Below are positions 50,815-60,014 of a DNA stretch of 64,000 bases, piece after piece. Below the pieces are notes generated by a model. It saw only the letters and a program-made list of their open reading frames with translations. It ran no database searches and was not told the DNA's origin. The translations under genes and the position numbers were made by a program. Numbering within the stretch: the first letter of the stretch is position 1; every line of letters begins with the position of its first letter. Source of the DNA: Synechococcus sp. A10-1-5-1. Its GTDB lineage: Bacteria; Cyanobacteriota; Cyanobacteriia; PCC-6307; Cyanobiaceae. The stretch spans positions 62,001 to 126,000 of the forward strand of contig NZ_CP096032.1 in NCBI RefSeq assembly GCF_023115425.1, in the 5' to 3' direction.

Positions 50815-52364
50815 AAACAGTTCTTTATGCAGGCCCAAGCCTCTCCAACGTAGATCAAGAGCTTTTAAGCGGACTTATAGTTCGCGGTCCATGTAAGCAG
50901 GCAGACTTATTTGCTGATATTCATAATGATGAAATCTCATCCATCATTATTGCAGATGGACTATACAAGACTATCCCAGCTCCTTGGCATAAAGAAATAC
51001 TCTTTGCAATCGAGAATAAAAAGCGTGTCATTGGAGTTTCAAGTATTGGTGCTTTACGTGCCGCTGAGCTAAGCGACTTCGGGATGATTGGATTTGGAAA
51101 AGTCTATCAATATTTCTGTAATGATTTAAGAGATGATTCTGATGTCGCTCTTTTGCATCATCCTGAATCTCATGGATGGACTCCGACTACCATGGCATTT
51201 GTTGACTTATTCTTCCATATTCGAGGCTGTGTTGACCGAGGACTTATCGCACAGCATCACCATAATCAAATACTTGAGGATATTCGTGCGTGTAACTTTG
51301 AATACAGAACTCCTCCAGTAGTATCGGCAATTCTCAAAAACTACGTCGGCTCAATCGAGGCAAAAAAAATCCTTCAAGGCTTCTCATCACAGAAGTCACG
51401 TGATCTTTCGGTCTTACTTACCGATAGAAAATATCTTGAGCTCAAATCAAATGTAGCTCCTCAAACATTATCCTGGACGCCATTTGTATCCAGACAACTC
51501 TCCAAGGATATACCAATCAGTCTTTCCTTAAATCAAAAGGATCACGCAAATACAATCAGTAATTTCACGAGCTTCTGCTTTTTACGTTATCCTGAGGAAA
51601 TGAACCTTATTTACCAGTCAGTCTGGGCAGAAATGTTAATGACTGACTCCAATCGTATCGAGGCTAATCATGATCCATCTATTGGACTCTCGCGAAACAA
51701 GCTGACTAGATCGAATTCGATTCCATACGTGGTAGACCAATACAATAATAGCAGTCAAAACCAAATCAGCATTTATAAAAATGATCAGATATCATGTTGC
51801 GATGGGTTGTTAAAAATTAAAGACTTCTTTGAGAAGAACTCGAGCAGTTCATATGACTTCAGTCGGACAGTCTTGTCTGATGAGTTTAACCACGCATACA
51901 AGACTTGGCTCAAGAGTACAACAAAACTCAGCGACGACACTCAGATTCATCTGTCAGAACTTAAGCATGAATGTACTAATTACATTCTATCAATGCTTAT
52001 AGCCGATGATACTCTTGATGTCCAACAGGTTTTAGGCGCATACAAGGTTACAGAGTTCTTTAGTCTGGTTATCCCCTATAGAGATCAGGCAAGACTCCTC
52101 CTATCTCACCGATTACGAGACTCAAAGGATATTAAGCAATGGCTTAACGACTGGGAAATGCTTCTTCAAGGATGTGATGACTTTCTACCTCATTCGCTCT
52201 ACCAAAGCATGTTGTCGCAAGCTGAGATCATGTCCGCGGCCAAGAAGATCAACGAATGTGCCTCTAAGTACCTCTTCCCTATACGCAGTCAAGATGACTA
52301 TCTTAAGTTCTATTATCTTGACTTGTGGCAACTTATCAATATTGCCTGCAAAGCCTTGCCTTGA
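50811..52364 (+). CDS. TfuA-family protein with long C-terminal extension
   Basis: A 517-residue protein from GTG 50811. Residues ~1-125 are the TfuA domain: YAGPSLSNVDQELLSG, IIIADGLYKTIPAPWHKEILFAI and RVIGVSSIGALRAAELSDFGMIGFGKVYQYF (the ASSMGALRAAEL signature). TfuA partners YcaO in trifolitoxin biosynthesis, in thioviridamide-type thioamidation and in methyl-coenzyme-M reductase thioglycine formation, delivering sulfur. The remaining ~390 residues are AT-rich-encoded, helical, Ser/Asn-rich and unrecognised; ordinary TfuA proteins are about 200-450 residues. Translationally coupled to ycaO (GTGA). Confidence 0.9.
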   Translation: MKTVLYAGPSLSNVDQELLSGLIVRGPCKQADLFADIHNDEISSIIIADGLYKTIPAPWHKEILFAIENKKRVIGVSSIGALRAAELSDFGMIGFGKVYQYFCNDLRDDSDVALLHHPESHGWTPTTMAFVDLFFHIRGCVDRGLIAQHHHNQILEDIRACNFEYRTPPVVSAILKNYVGSIEAKKILQGFSSQKSRDLSVLLTDRKYLELKSNVAPQTLSWTPFVSRQLSKDIPISLSLNQKDHANTISNFTSFCFLRYPEEMNLIYQSVWAEMLMTDSNRIEANHDPSIGLSRNKLTRSNSIPYVVDQYNNSSQNQISIYKNDQISCCDGLLKIKDFFEKNSSSSYDFSRTVLSDEFNHAYKTWLKSTTKLSDDTQIHLSELKHECTNYILSMLIADDTLDVQQVLGAYKVTEFFSLVIPYRDQARLLLSHRLRDSKDIKQWLNDWEMLLQGCDDFLPHSLYQSMLSQAEIMSAAKKINECASKYLFPIRSQDDYLKFYYLDLWQLINIACKALP

Positions 52365-52369
52365 GTTTA

Positions 52370-53755
52370 ATGCACCATATCCGAATCATAGACTTAAAAG
52401 AAGCCGCGAGTAAGACGGCGATTGTATTTAATAAGTATCTTCTCAAGACGCTCACGCTTTCAGGGGATACAACTGAATCTTATGCTTATCGGTCAAGAGA
52501 CTCTATTTGTGACTATCTAACTGTGGTCTCCCAAAAGCATGGACATCTATGCCTCTGGCCCTCAATGTTTTGCTCAGAAATATGGCAGATTCTTCTTGAA
52601 CTAAGGGAAGAGACTACTCTTGACTTTGAAATCAGGCTCTATATTAACTCATATATTGGATACCAAGATAGGATTGCTGGCTTTATACGGGGATCATCTA
52701 GTTGCGATAAAATCTTTTTCAATGGCCAGTTTACATATGACCTAGTCAAACGATTTGGCCCTTCATCTAAGACTATAAATGCAATCATCAAGCCAGTCAG
52801 TATTTCTATTCCGTCGTCTGCCTCCCAACAGAAACGTGAAGGAATCGCGATAATTACACGTCTGAGCTCTTTCAAAAGAACAATTGACGCCATTTCTGGT
52901 TTATCAACAGTCGATAGCTACAGTAATATTACCCTCTGTGTTTTCTCCCCATCGACCGAAGCTGAGAGTCAAATACGTGATCTCATACAGGAGAAGGCAG
53001 ACGAATCTAGAGTCGTAATTGATTGGAGATACAACCTTAACTCATCTGAGGTCTCTGAAGTTCTCTCCCAATCAGTATTCTGCCTGATCTTTTCAACCAG
53101 CTACGAGGAAACGCAGGGAAAGATTATCATTGAAGCTGCAGCAGCCGGATGCTTACCAATTGTCAATAACTGGAACGGTCTCCCAGAACATATTGACCCA
53201 GAATTTGTAGTGCCTACATCCTGGAGTATTCAGGATGGTCCGTACGTTTGTGACTCTAATGTGAGGGACGTGCTCATTAAACTGCAGGCTAAGCTGGAAG
53301 TTGAGCCGCACTACATCTCTAGGGAATGTTTGCGTATCTATAACAAGTATTTAGCTCAATGCAACAACACTAGCTTTATCGCTATTACTTGTAGGCAAGA
53401 GTCCTTTAGTTACCAGTCTATTCTCAGCCAATACACACATTCAAAACTCTGTCTAGATGTGCCTAGCCTTTCAGACTGCATCTCTACGCAGGATCCATAC
53501 CTCTATCTCGCCTCACGTAAACGGTACATAGCCGCAAACCCCGAGCCAGTTGATCTTCATCTTTCGGACTTTACTTGGATCTCTAACTGCCAGTTTAATG
53601 ACCGATGTATTTATCTTTTAAACGAGCTCATCGATGAGTGCTCTGATGGAAGCCTGAAATCATATGACTACAACGAGATTATCGCGCTACTCGCAAGAAA
53701 AAAAGTATTCGAGAACTATTCTTTAATATTATCCCTTCTTGTTCAACTTGAATAG
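52370..53755 (+). CDS. GT-B-fold glycosyltransferase (group 1/GT4-like)
   Basis: About 461 residues, starting ATG 52370 five bases after the tfuA stop. The C-terminal nucleotide-sugar domain is recognisable: IAIITRLSSFKRTIDAISGL, VIDWRYNLNSSEVSEVL and the EX7E motif in EETQGKIIIEAAAAGCLPIV, followed by WNGLPEHI. The N-terminal acceptor domain and the last ~110 residues are not recognised. It could glycosylate the modified peptide or a cell-surface component. RiPP glycosylation would be expected on Thr54, Cys55 or Trp57 of the core; this is speculation. Last gene of the biosynthetic operon; no terminator seen before the convergent ABC gene. Confidence 0.8.
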   Translation: MHHIRIIDLKEAASKTAIVFNKYLLKTLTLSGDTTESYAYRSRDSICDYLTVVSQKHGHLCLWPSMFCSEIWQILLELREETTLDFEIRLYINSYIGYQDRIAGFIRGSSSCDKIFFNGQFTYDLVKRFGPSSKTINAIIKPVSISIPSSASQQKREGIAIITRLSSFKRTIDAISGLSTVDSYSNITLCVFSPSTEAESQIRDLIQEKADESRVVIDWRYNLNSSEVSEVLSQSVFCLIFSTSYEETQGKIIIEAAAAGCLPIVNNWNGLPEHIDPEFVVPTSWSIQDGPYVCDSNVRDVLIKLQAKLEVEPHYISRECLRIYNKYLAQCNNTSFIAITCRQESFSYQSILSQYTHSKLCLDVPSLSDCISTQDPYLYLASRKRYIAANPEPVDLHLSDFTWISNCQFNDRCIYLLNELIDECSDGSLKSYDYNEIIALLARKKVFENYSLILSLLVQLE

Positions 53756-53800
53756 ACTGATAAAATATGAAGCCACGACTACGTCTGTTTGTCTAAAATA

Positions 53801-56500
53801 TTATAGTTTGTATTGCTTATCAAAGCATTCGACTATTGATGCGTCTGATGTGGTCGCAAGAATACTAGATCCATTCTTTTTGAAGTAGCTGATTATCTTT
53901 CTTACTTCCTCACGGTCCGAGCCTGTAAGAATATCATCAATGAAAATATACCTCGACTTTCGTAAGGCTGCGCGCACAAGAAATATCCTCTTCTTATAAA
54001 CATCTGGTACAGTACTGGCGTGAGGGGATATGATCGTTCCAAGCTTTAACGGTAGAGAACCGATGAATTCATCCAGGCTAAAGTCCTTCAGACATTGATC
54101 AACTTCGCCTTGGCCAACATCAATTCCATGGCATATGTTATCGAAGATAGTGCCTTGCCTTACTTGCAAGTTTTGGGGGACATTGCCTAGAAAAGAACGG
54201 TATATCCTTGGTGAAATTGTCTTTAAGTCATGGCCTGACACAATTATATTCCCAGAATAACTCTCATGAAGCCCAGAAAGAACTTCTAGTAGAGTCGTCT
54301 TACCGCTACGAGGCTCTCCAACAATTACAGCAGCTTCTCCAGAGTTAAGCTCCAACGTAACACCACTCAGTATCAAGCGCTTATTCGAATCGGCTCCACG
54401 GTAACCGAAAGTTAGTTCACTTGCTCTAAGTGATCCATTAAATACTGAAGGAGTCTTCTCAATATTGCCTGGTTCTGATGGTAGCGATACGACTTCCATC
54501 GCCCTTGACCAGTAGACACTTAATCGCACGAAAGAAGTAATCGATTTATCGATTGCTGACTCAAAGCTTGCAAGAAATGTCTGTGTACATGTCAGAAAAC
54601 TCACAACGCCACCCACAGTTAATACTTCTTTTGCAGTTCCTGCGTGAGCAAGATGATAGGCATACGGAAGTAAGAATATGTAGAGAATATATGTCGTTGT
54701 CCCAGACAACGTGTCAACCCTGTTGCGTACCCTTACAGCCCCAAAAACCGCGTCCAAAAGCGGCGAGATGACCTCACTGAACCTCAGGAGTAGATGTCGC
54801 GTTGTACCCGCTGCCCTAGCAGCCGCCACACCGCTGATTGAATCATTTGTTGTTTCCAATAACTTCCCATCTAACTCTGTAAGCTCCCTAAAGTATTTTA
54901 AGCGTTGAAATGCCCCAATTAATGTTGCTATTCCTAGAACCAGACCACTACACATCACGATCAGCGACAACTGCCAAGAATAAATAAATAGATAAACAAA
55001 GTTAAAGATGACCGAGAGAAATGCCGTCAAGATAGGCGTCAAATTTGAGGTTATAGTTGAACGCAAATCAGATATTCCCATTATTCTATTCTGGAGGCTT
55101 CCAGGAGAGTACAGCGAGACCTCGTCAAGCTTTACCCTTAAGAATCTATCCACAATCATTGTCTGTAGATTCGAGTCTGTAACCACTTCAAATCTCACCA
55201 GATATCGAGCCTGCAGGAGCTGGATAATATATACAAGAGAAAGGGCGAGAACAGCCGATGCACCAAAGAACAATAATGAGTAGTAATCCCCGAATGGTAT
55301 GTATAGAGATGTAAGCTGTGTGACAAGAACAGCAGGAATTAAGGTCGCCGCAGACAACACTAATGAGATTAATAGAACAGAAAGAAAAGCACCAACAGTG
55401 TCTCTAAGTCCATATCTTGCAAAGTCCCAGGCGTTACCATTTTCAGGAAACTTTGGATAAATAGTCAGTATCTGCCCTGAGACGTGATGCTCGCTGTCTT
55501 TACAATAATCTGACCCCTTAGTTGTTAAAATCTTGTACCCTAGTCTGTAGCGTACGTACGCGGATACACCTCCATCATCAGAAAGGAACAAGTAACTTCT
55601 ATTATCACTGACGATTTCAGGGGCCACTGAAATCCTATATGAAACACTTGATACATTAAGTAGCCTTAGCAGTGCGTCCTGCTCACTCTTGCAATTGGAT
55701 AAGTTTACTGATGTATATAGCCTAGTCGCCCGCGACTCTCTTCTGATAATTAGACCTGCGCAGAACAGCACATTTTCGAATTTTCCTCCTGAACGCTCTA
55801 TGTTCTCTGCTGAACTATTGTGTCCTAAGTACTCTTCGAAATTCTCGACAGAGGCGTTATAAGCACGCACTTCAGATTCTGCGAGGATTCTTTCCCTTCG
55901 TTGAATCCTATTGTCTAACAGTCTATGCAGATGACTCACGGTTTCGAGTAACCGCATAACTGAGTCATCTTCACAGCGTGTCAATAGACTGAATTTTGCA
56001 TCACCATAAATTGTAAATGACTCATTCTTCGGAACCAATATCTTAACTTGATTATCTACACCGCTGCCCTTGTCATCAAAAGAATGAACTCCATCTTTGC
56101 ATTCAACAATAGCTATTTCTGAGCTACTATTAAGGAAGAATCCGCTCTCTAGATCCTCAGGCTTTGTTATAAGACCACTTCTACTAACCGACTGATCATG
56201 TGCCGATAGTCCGAGTAAGGATAACCTGGTATTTAAATAGATATTCTCGAGCGCTCGACTGAGCAGTTCTGTATCGTCAGCTGGATCTACGCAGTGCCTC
56301 AGTAGTGCATCAGCCTTCGACTCCTCGTTGATTCCAAAGGGTACTAAATCAACGGTCGCCTCTCCACGTAGCTTCTTCCAGAAGTCTGAGTCAGTTTTTC
56401 CTGGTCTTATATCGAATAGATGAATTCCCTCAAGTAATTCACCGTGAGCCAACTCGTAGCTTATGTAGACCCTTGCATATGTAGACTGAGTTGTTGTCAT
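53801..56500 (-). CDS. Bacteriocin-export ABC protein (NHLM ABC2-like) with degenerate ATPase motifs
   Basis: An 899-residue ABC protein: residues ~1-370 form a soluble N-terminal region, about six TMs span ~385-690, and an ATP-binding domain ends it. This N-domain/TM/NBD layout is that of the NHLM-type second ABC protein. Walker A is intact (GEPRSGKT, 728-735). The signature reads VPDVY where LSGGQ should be; Walker B is IFIDD with Asp856 in place of catalytic Glu; the switch His is Thr884. ATP may be bound but hydrolysis is doubtful. Starts 2 bases after the C39-ABC stop. Confidence 0.85.
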   Translation of the reverse strand: MTTTQSTYARVYISYELAHGELLEGIHLFDIRPGKTDSDFWKKLRGEATVDLVPFGINEESKADALLRHCVDPADDTELLSRALENIYLNTRLSLLGLSAHDQSVSRSGLITKPEDLESGFFLNSSSEIAIVECKDGVHSFDDKGSGVDNQVKILVPKNESFTIYGDAKFSLLTRCEDDSVMRLLETVSHLHRLLDNRIQRRERILAESEVRAYNASVENFEEYLGHNSSAENIERSGGKFENVLFCAGLIIRRESRATRLYTSVNLSNCKSEQDALLRLLNVSSVSYRISVAPEIVSDNRSYLFLSDDGGVSAYVRYRLGYKILTTKGSDYCKDSEHHVSGQILTIYPKFPENGNAWDFARYGLRDTVGAFLSVLLISLVLSAATLIPAVLVTQLTSLYIPFGDYYSLLFFGASAVLALSLVYIIQLLQARYLVRFEVVTDSNLQTMIVDRFLRVKLDEVSLYSPGSLQNRIMGISDLRSTITSNLTPILTAFLSVIFNFVYLFIYSWQLSLIVMCSGLVLGIATLIGAFQRLKYFRELTELDGKLLETTNDSISGVAAARAAGTTRHLLLRFSEVISPLLDAVFGAVRVRNRVDTLSGTTTYILYIFLLPYAYHLAHAGTAKEVLTVGGVVSFLTCTQTFLASFESAIDKSITSFVRLSVYWSRAMEVVSLPSEPGNIEKTPSVFNGSLRASELTFGYRGADSNKRLILSGVTLELNSGEAAVIVGEPRSGKTTLLEVLSGLHESYSGNIIVSGHDLKTISPRIYRSFLGNVPQNLQVRQGTIFDNICHGIDVGQGEVDQCLKDFSLDEFIGSLPLKLGTIISPHASTVPDVYKKRIFLVRAALRKSRYIFIDDILTGSDREEVRKIISYFKKNGSSILATTSDASIVECFDKQYKL

Positions 56501-56501
56501 C

Positions 56502-58685
56502 TCAATTCCTCCTAATTGCCTGATTGGCTTGCTTCTTCAGTATTTCTGTTGATAGCTCTTGCGGATTCGTTTCAACAAGCTGCCCTTCCGACTTAAGGAC
56601 AAATGAGCGGTTTGCCAGCTCTATGTATTCGGGGCTATTAGATACAAAAATGACTATCGGTACGAAACGTGTAATCTTAATTAGTGCCTCTAACCCATAC
56701 TCCCCAAGTGATTCCAGACCGCTATCAATCAAAACGATTCTCGGATTCTTGGATAATGCCCTGCTCAATCCAATTATTATCTTATCAGTATTACTGACTG
56801 GTATTGAGGGCCCAAGTCTAGAACTTAATCCATTTGGTAGCGACTTTGTAAGATCATTAAAACCATATAGATTTAGGGTCGCCGTGACCTCCCTCTGTGA
56901 CACTTGAGGGTCAAATACGCCTACATTCTCTACAAGACCTGCAGCAAAGAGATAGCTGTTAGATGTCACAAAAGACATTGTATATCCAAGTACATCAGGT
57001 GGTATCTCACCTATCTCTTTACCACAAACATGTACATCTCCTGACGTAGGCTTTAATAGACCGATCAGAAGATTCAAGAGCGTTGTCTTTCCGATACCTG
57101 GATTTCCAGATAGAGATACGACGTCTCCGGAATTCAACTTGAAGCTCAGCCCATCTATGACAGGATCAGCCGATGACGTGTATCTGTAGCCAAGGCCGTT
57201 TACTTTTAGCGTTGGTGATAGATCTAGTTTGAGCTTTCCGGGCTGCTTCAGATCAATGATGCCACTTGAGTTGTCATCAGTTGCATCATATTCTCCAACA
57301 CTATAATATTCTTGCTCACCCCAGAGATCGTTCAGTCTATTTACATCACCTACAGCATTCTCGAACTGTTGGTTTGTACCGGACAATGTCCCAACAGGCT
57401 TTAAGAAAGCAAGGGCGATCAACCGAAAGCTAATAAACTCACCCAGACTTAGTTTGCCCATCATGATAAATAAGCCGGATAAAATAACTATTAGATAATC
57501 TGCCAGTTGGTTCGTGAATGTCGTCGTACAAGCATTGCGCTTCTGCACATAAGAGATCTTTTCGCTTACAGACTGATATTGACTGAAATTATCTGACCAA
57601 CGTTGAAATAACGATAACTCAAGGCCATTCGCTTTCACTGAGTGGAAATCATTGGCCATCGTTAGTATATTTGATGTCATCTTGCCTTTCATCAAGGAGC
57701 TCTTCTGAGACAGAACTCTTAAGCTCTCGGCTAATCTGTACAACAAGTACGAGTTTCCTACTCCAATCGCTATAACGACCGCACCGAGTATTAAGTTGTA
57801 GCTCAGCATGATCAGCCCATAGATCACCATTGTGATTATTCCCACCACCGATGACGCCAGTGGCCCAGACAACGTGTTTGCTAAGGAGATATTCAAGGTG
57901 TTTCTTTGACTCACCTCCCCGAGGTCTCTTAGTGCATAGAAGGTAACAGGCATATCCAATAACTTCTTGGTTGTCTTTTCTAGAAGCCTTGACAACGTCG
58001 AAAGTTGAAACCGCCTAAGTATAAGCTGCTCTATGTACTTGCCCGTAAAATAGATACCAACAAGGAGAGCGAGTAGCCAAATGTAGCTATTCGACGCATC
58101 AACTTCTGACAGTATTGTATCGGTGAAATATCCTATATATGAACTTAGAGCAATTATCGGAATCGTAAGTACAGTCGCTATGGCGCAATAAAGCAATAAA
58201 GCGTATCTCTGATCCTTGACTAACTCTGCTATCTCAATAATGTTATTTGGCTTTTTACCACTCGGACAGAAATCCTTGCCAGGCTTTGCACTGATCGCTA
58301 GTCCGGAATATTCCTTAGTGAATTCTTCTGGTGTTGCTTTACGATAACCTTTTGCCGGATCACTGATCAGAAACTGATGGCCATCATATCTCTCTAATAC
58401 AACCCAATGATCCTTGTTTATCCATGTAATACATGGGAGGCCACAAGTTGGTTGGTTACTCTTTAGTTCATCTACGGAAGCTTCGTAGCCATCTGATTCA
58501 AAGCCCCTACGTTTGAGTGCTTGAACGATGTTATACGCATTTGATCCATCTTTTGTGATATTGACGTCATTTCTGCACGTCTCCGTACTAAGCCAATTAT
58601 TGTAGTATCCATTGATTATCCAATAAGATACAGCTCCACATTCAATTGCTTCAATCTGAATCTTTGATGGTGTTTTAAACTTCAT
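56502..58685 (-). CDS. Peptidase-containing ABC exporter (C39, NHLM ABC1-like) with degenerate signature
   Basis: A 727-residue leader-cutting exporter. The N-terminal C39 peptidase has TPSKIQIEAIECGAVSYW and an intact triad: Cys16, His93 (KDHWVVLERYDG) and Asp109 (SDPAKG), with Gln10 as oxyanion residue, so it should cleave after the precursor's Gly51-Gly52. Six TMs follow. The NBD keeps Walker A (GNPGIGKT, 527-534), but the signature is VSNTD (canonical LSGGQ), Walker B Glu is Ser655, and the H-loop His is Asn683. Overlaps the HlyD stop by 4 bases (ATGA). AT-rich. Confidence 0.9.
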   Translation of the reverse strand: MKFKTPSKIQIEAIECGAVSYWIINGYYNNWLSTETCRNDVNITKDGSNAYNIVQALKRRGFESDGYEASVDELKSNQPTCGLPCITWINKDHWVVLERYDGHQFLISDPAKGYRKATPEEFTKEYSGLAISAKPGKDFCPSGKKPNNIIEIAELVKDQRYALLLYCAIATVLTIPIIALSSYIGYFTDTILSEVDASNSYIWLLALLVGIYFTGKYIEQLILRRFQLSTLSRLLEKTTKKLLDMPVTFYALRDLGEVSQRNTLNISLANTLSGPLASSVVGIITMVIYGLIMLSYNLILGAVVIAIGVGNSYLLYRLAESLRVLSQKSSLMKGKMTSNILTMANDFHSVKANGLELSLFQRWSDNFSQYQSVSEKISYVQKRNACTTTFTNQLADYLIVILSGLFIMMGKLSLGEFISFRLIALAFLKPVGTLSGTNQQFENAVGDVNRLNDLWGEQEYYSVGEYDATDDNSSGIIDLKQPGKLKLDLSPTLKVNGLGYRYTSSADPVIDGLSFKLNSGDVVSLSGNPGIGKTTLLNLLIGLLKPTSGDVHVCGKEIGEIPPDVLGYTMSFVTSNSYLFAAGLVENVGVFDPQVSQREVTATLNLYGFNDLTKSLPNGLSSRLGPSIPVSNTDKIIIGLSRALSKNPRIVLIDSGLESLGEYGLEALIKITRFVPIVIFVSNSPEYIELANRSFVLKSEGQLVETNPQELSTEILKKQANQAIRRN

Positions 58686-59896
58686 CCGTCTATCCCAAAG
58701 AACTTCTTCGTTGCTGGAATGCCAATCGTGATAGGTGGCACCCTCTTTGTAATCACTGAGACATCAGCGAGCAGGCCTATGCGTGGAAAGAGCGCAGGAT
58801 TATTCGACGGCGGTCCAGAGCCATTGATCCATTTGTACCCTGTATGACTACGTCCATTAGGTACAAGACCTATGATTACCTGTATTGTTTTATTGGCATC
58901 CACTAGGCTATCTGCCAGTGCAATCGAACCAAGCAATCCTGATGCTTCATTCTTAGTGACTGGAAGAACTGATACCTCTCGGACCCGGCCAAGAATGAAT
59001 CCATAGGTATTCGGCAGGATATTGGATGGTAAAACATGTACCTCCTGTCCTTTTTTCAGCTTTGCAGCCTGCAGTGGTGAGAAGTATGCAATTACTTCTA
59101 GAGGATTCGCCGCATTCCAGGACTCTTTACCTTTCCCGCTCAGTATCTCCATCTGAAGCAATGCACCACTTGGTTCATTCTTCTGGCCAATATTTGCGAA
59201 TACATTCAGGACTTTACCCGGATAGTCAGTCTTGATATCCGACGCAACTGTTCTTGTAGCACGAGCTGCTTCGAGCTCTGCTTTTAGCTTCGCCAGATTT
59301 GCGTCAGAACGGATAACCTCATCTTCACTATTTAGCAAGTCCTGAATTGCACTCTCGTACGACTGCTTGGCACTCCTTACAGTTGTCTTTGAGATTACCC
59401 CGGACTTCTGTAACTCTACTGCTGCTTGAAGGTAATCTTCTGACGATCGAATTGATTCTTTCTGTTGGGCTAGTAGTCCCACATATGAGTTCGAACTGTA
59501 TTGTCTTTTGTGCTCAGCCTCGGCAATCTTTAAGTCATTGAGTGCAGATTGAACCTTCTCATCTTGTGCTGCATAACGCACTCTAGCTACTATTTCACCT
59601 TTCTTTACTACCGATCCGGGCTTGACAAATATTTCTGTGATGACACCCCCCTCATATCCTGACTGAGATACTGTTGCTAATTTAAATGGTTTGGAAATCA
59701 AACCCTCACCACTGACCTTTTCTGGTATTCTTCCAAGTAATGCCCATCCCAAGACGCCGCTGCATGCGGCAATTGACAGCGCAGCCCAATATTTGATAGG
59801 GGTAACTACAATACTTACTGTACCACTGTATTTTAATGGATCAACAACTTTAGCCCTTTTGTCTTCTTGTTTACTGCTGCTTTCGCGGTCGGGCAC
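58682..59896 (-). CDS. HlyD-like membrane-fusion protein of the peptide exporter
   Basis: A 404-residue periplasmic adaptor linking the ABC proteins to an outer-membrane channel. A short cytoplasmic region (Ser/Lys-rich, ~30 residues) is followed by one TM (YWAALSIAACSGVLGWALLG), a lipoyl half-motif (GGVITEIFVKPGSVVKKGEIVARV), an alpha-helical hairpin of ~130 residues (ALNDLKIAEAEHKRQYSSN ... AELEAARAT), the second lipoyl half (PGKVLNVFANIGQKNEPSG) and a beta-barrel domain. Pattern is that of NHLM bacteriocin secretion proteins. First gene of the export operon, facing tolC. Confidence 0.92.
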   Translation of the reverse strand: MPDRESSSKQEDKRAKVVDPLKYSGTVSIVVTPIKYWAALSIAACSGVLGWALLGRIPEKVSGEGLISKPFKLATVSQSGYEGGVITEIFVKPGSVVKKGEIVARVRYAAQDEKVQSALNDLKIAEAEHKRQYSSNSYVGLLAQQKESIRSSEDYLQAAVELQKSGVISKTTVRSAKQSYESAIQDLLNSEDEVIRSDANLAKLKAELEAARATRTVASDIKTDYPGKVLNVFANIGQKNEPSGALLQMEILSGKGKESWNAANPLEVIAYFSPLQAAKLKKGQEVHVLPSNILPNTYGFILGRVREVSVLPVTKNEASGLLGSIALADSLVDANKTIQVIIGLVPNGRSHTGYKWINGSGPPSNNPALFPRIGLLADVSVITKRVPPITIGIPATKKFFGIDG

Positions 59897-60014
59897 GTCA
59901 AATCTTTTCTACATCTTTAAAAAATAAGTTGCCCGTCTTTCTGTGTCACCCTTTCCGTTACCATTTGTTGTGTTCTTTTGTGCTAGGTTCCGTTTGACTG
60001 CGTGTAGTGTTGGT
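59897..60014. promoter_or_regulatory. Divergent intergenic between hlyD and tolC-like genes
   Basis: 118 bases that must carry the promoters of both the export operon and tolC. It is strongly AT/pyrimidine-rich on the plus strand. I find no pair of -35/-10 boxes good enough to assign. No inverted repeat of note. It is the only place in the export half where both transcripts could be co-regulated. Confidence 0.4.
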
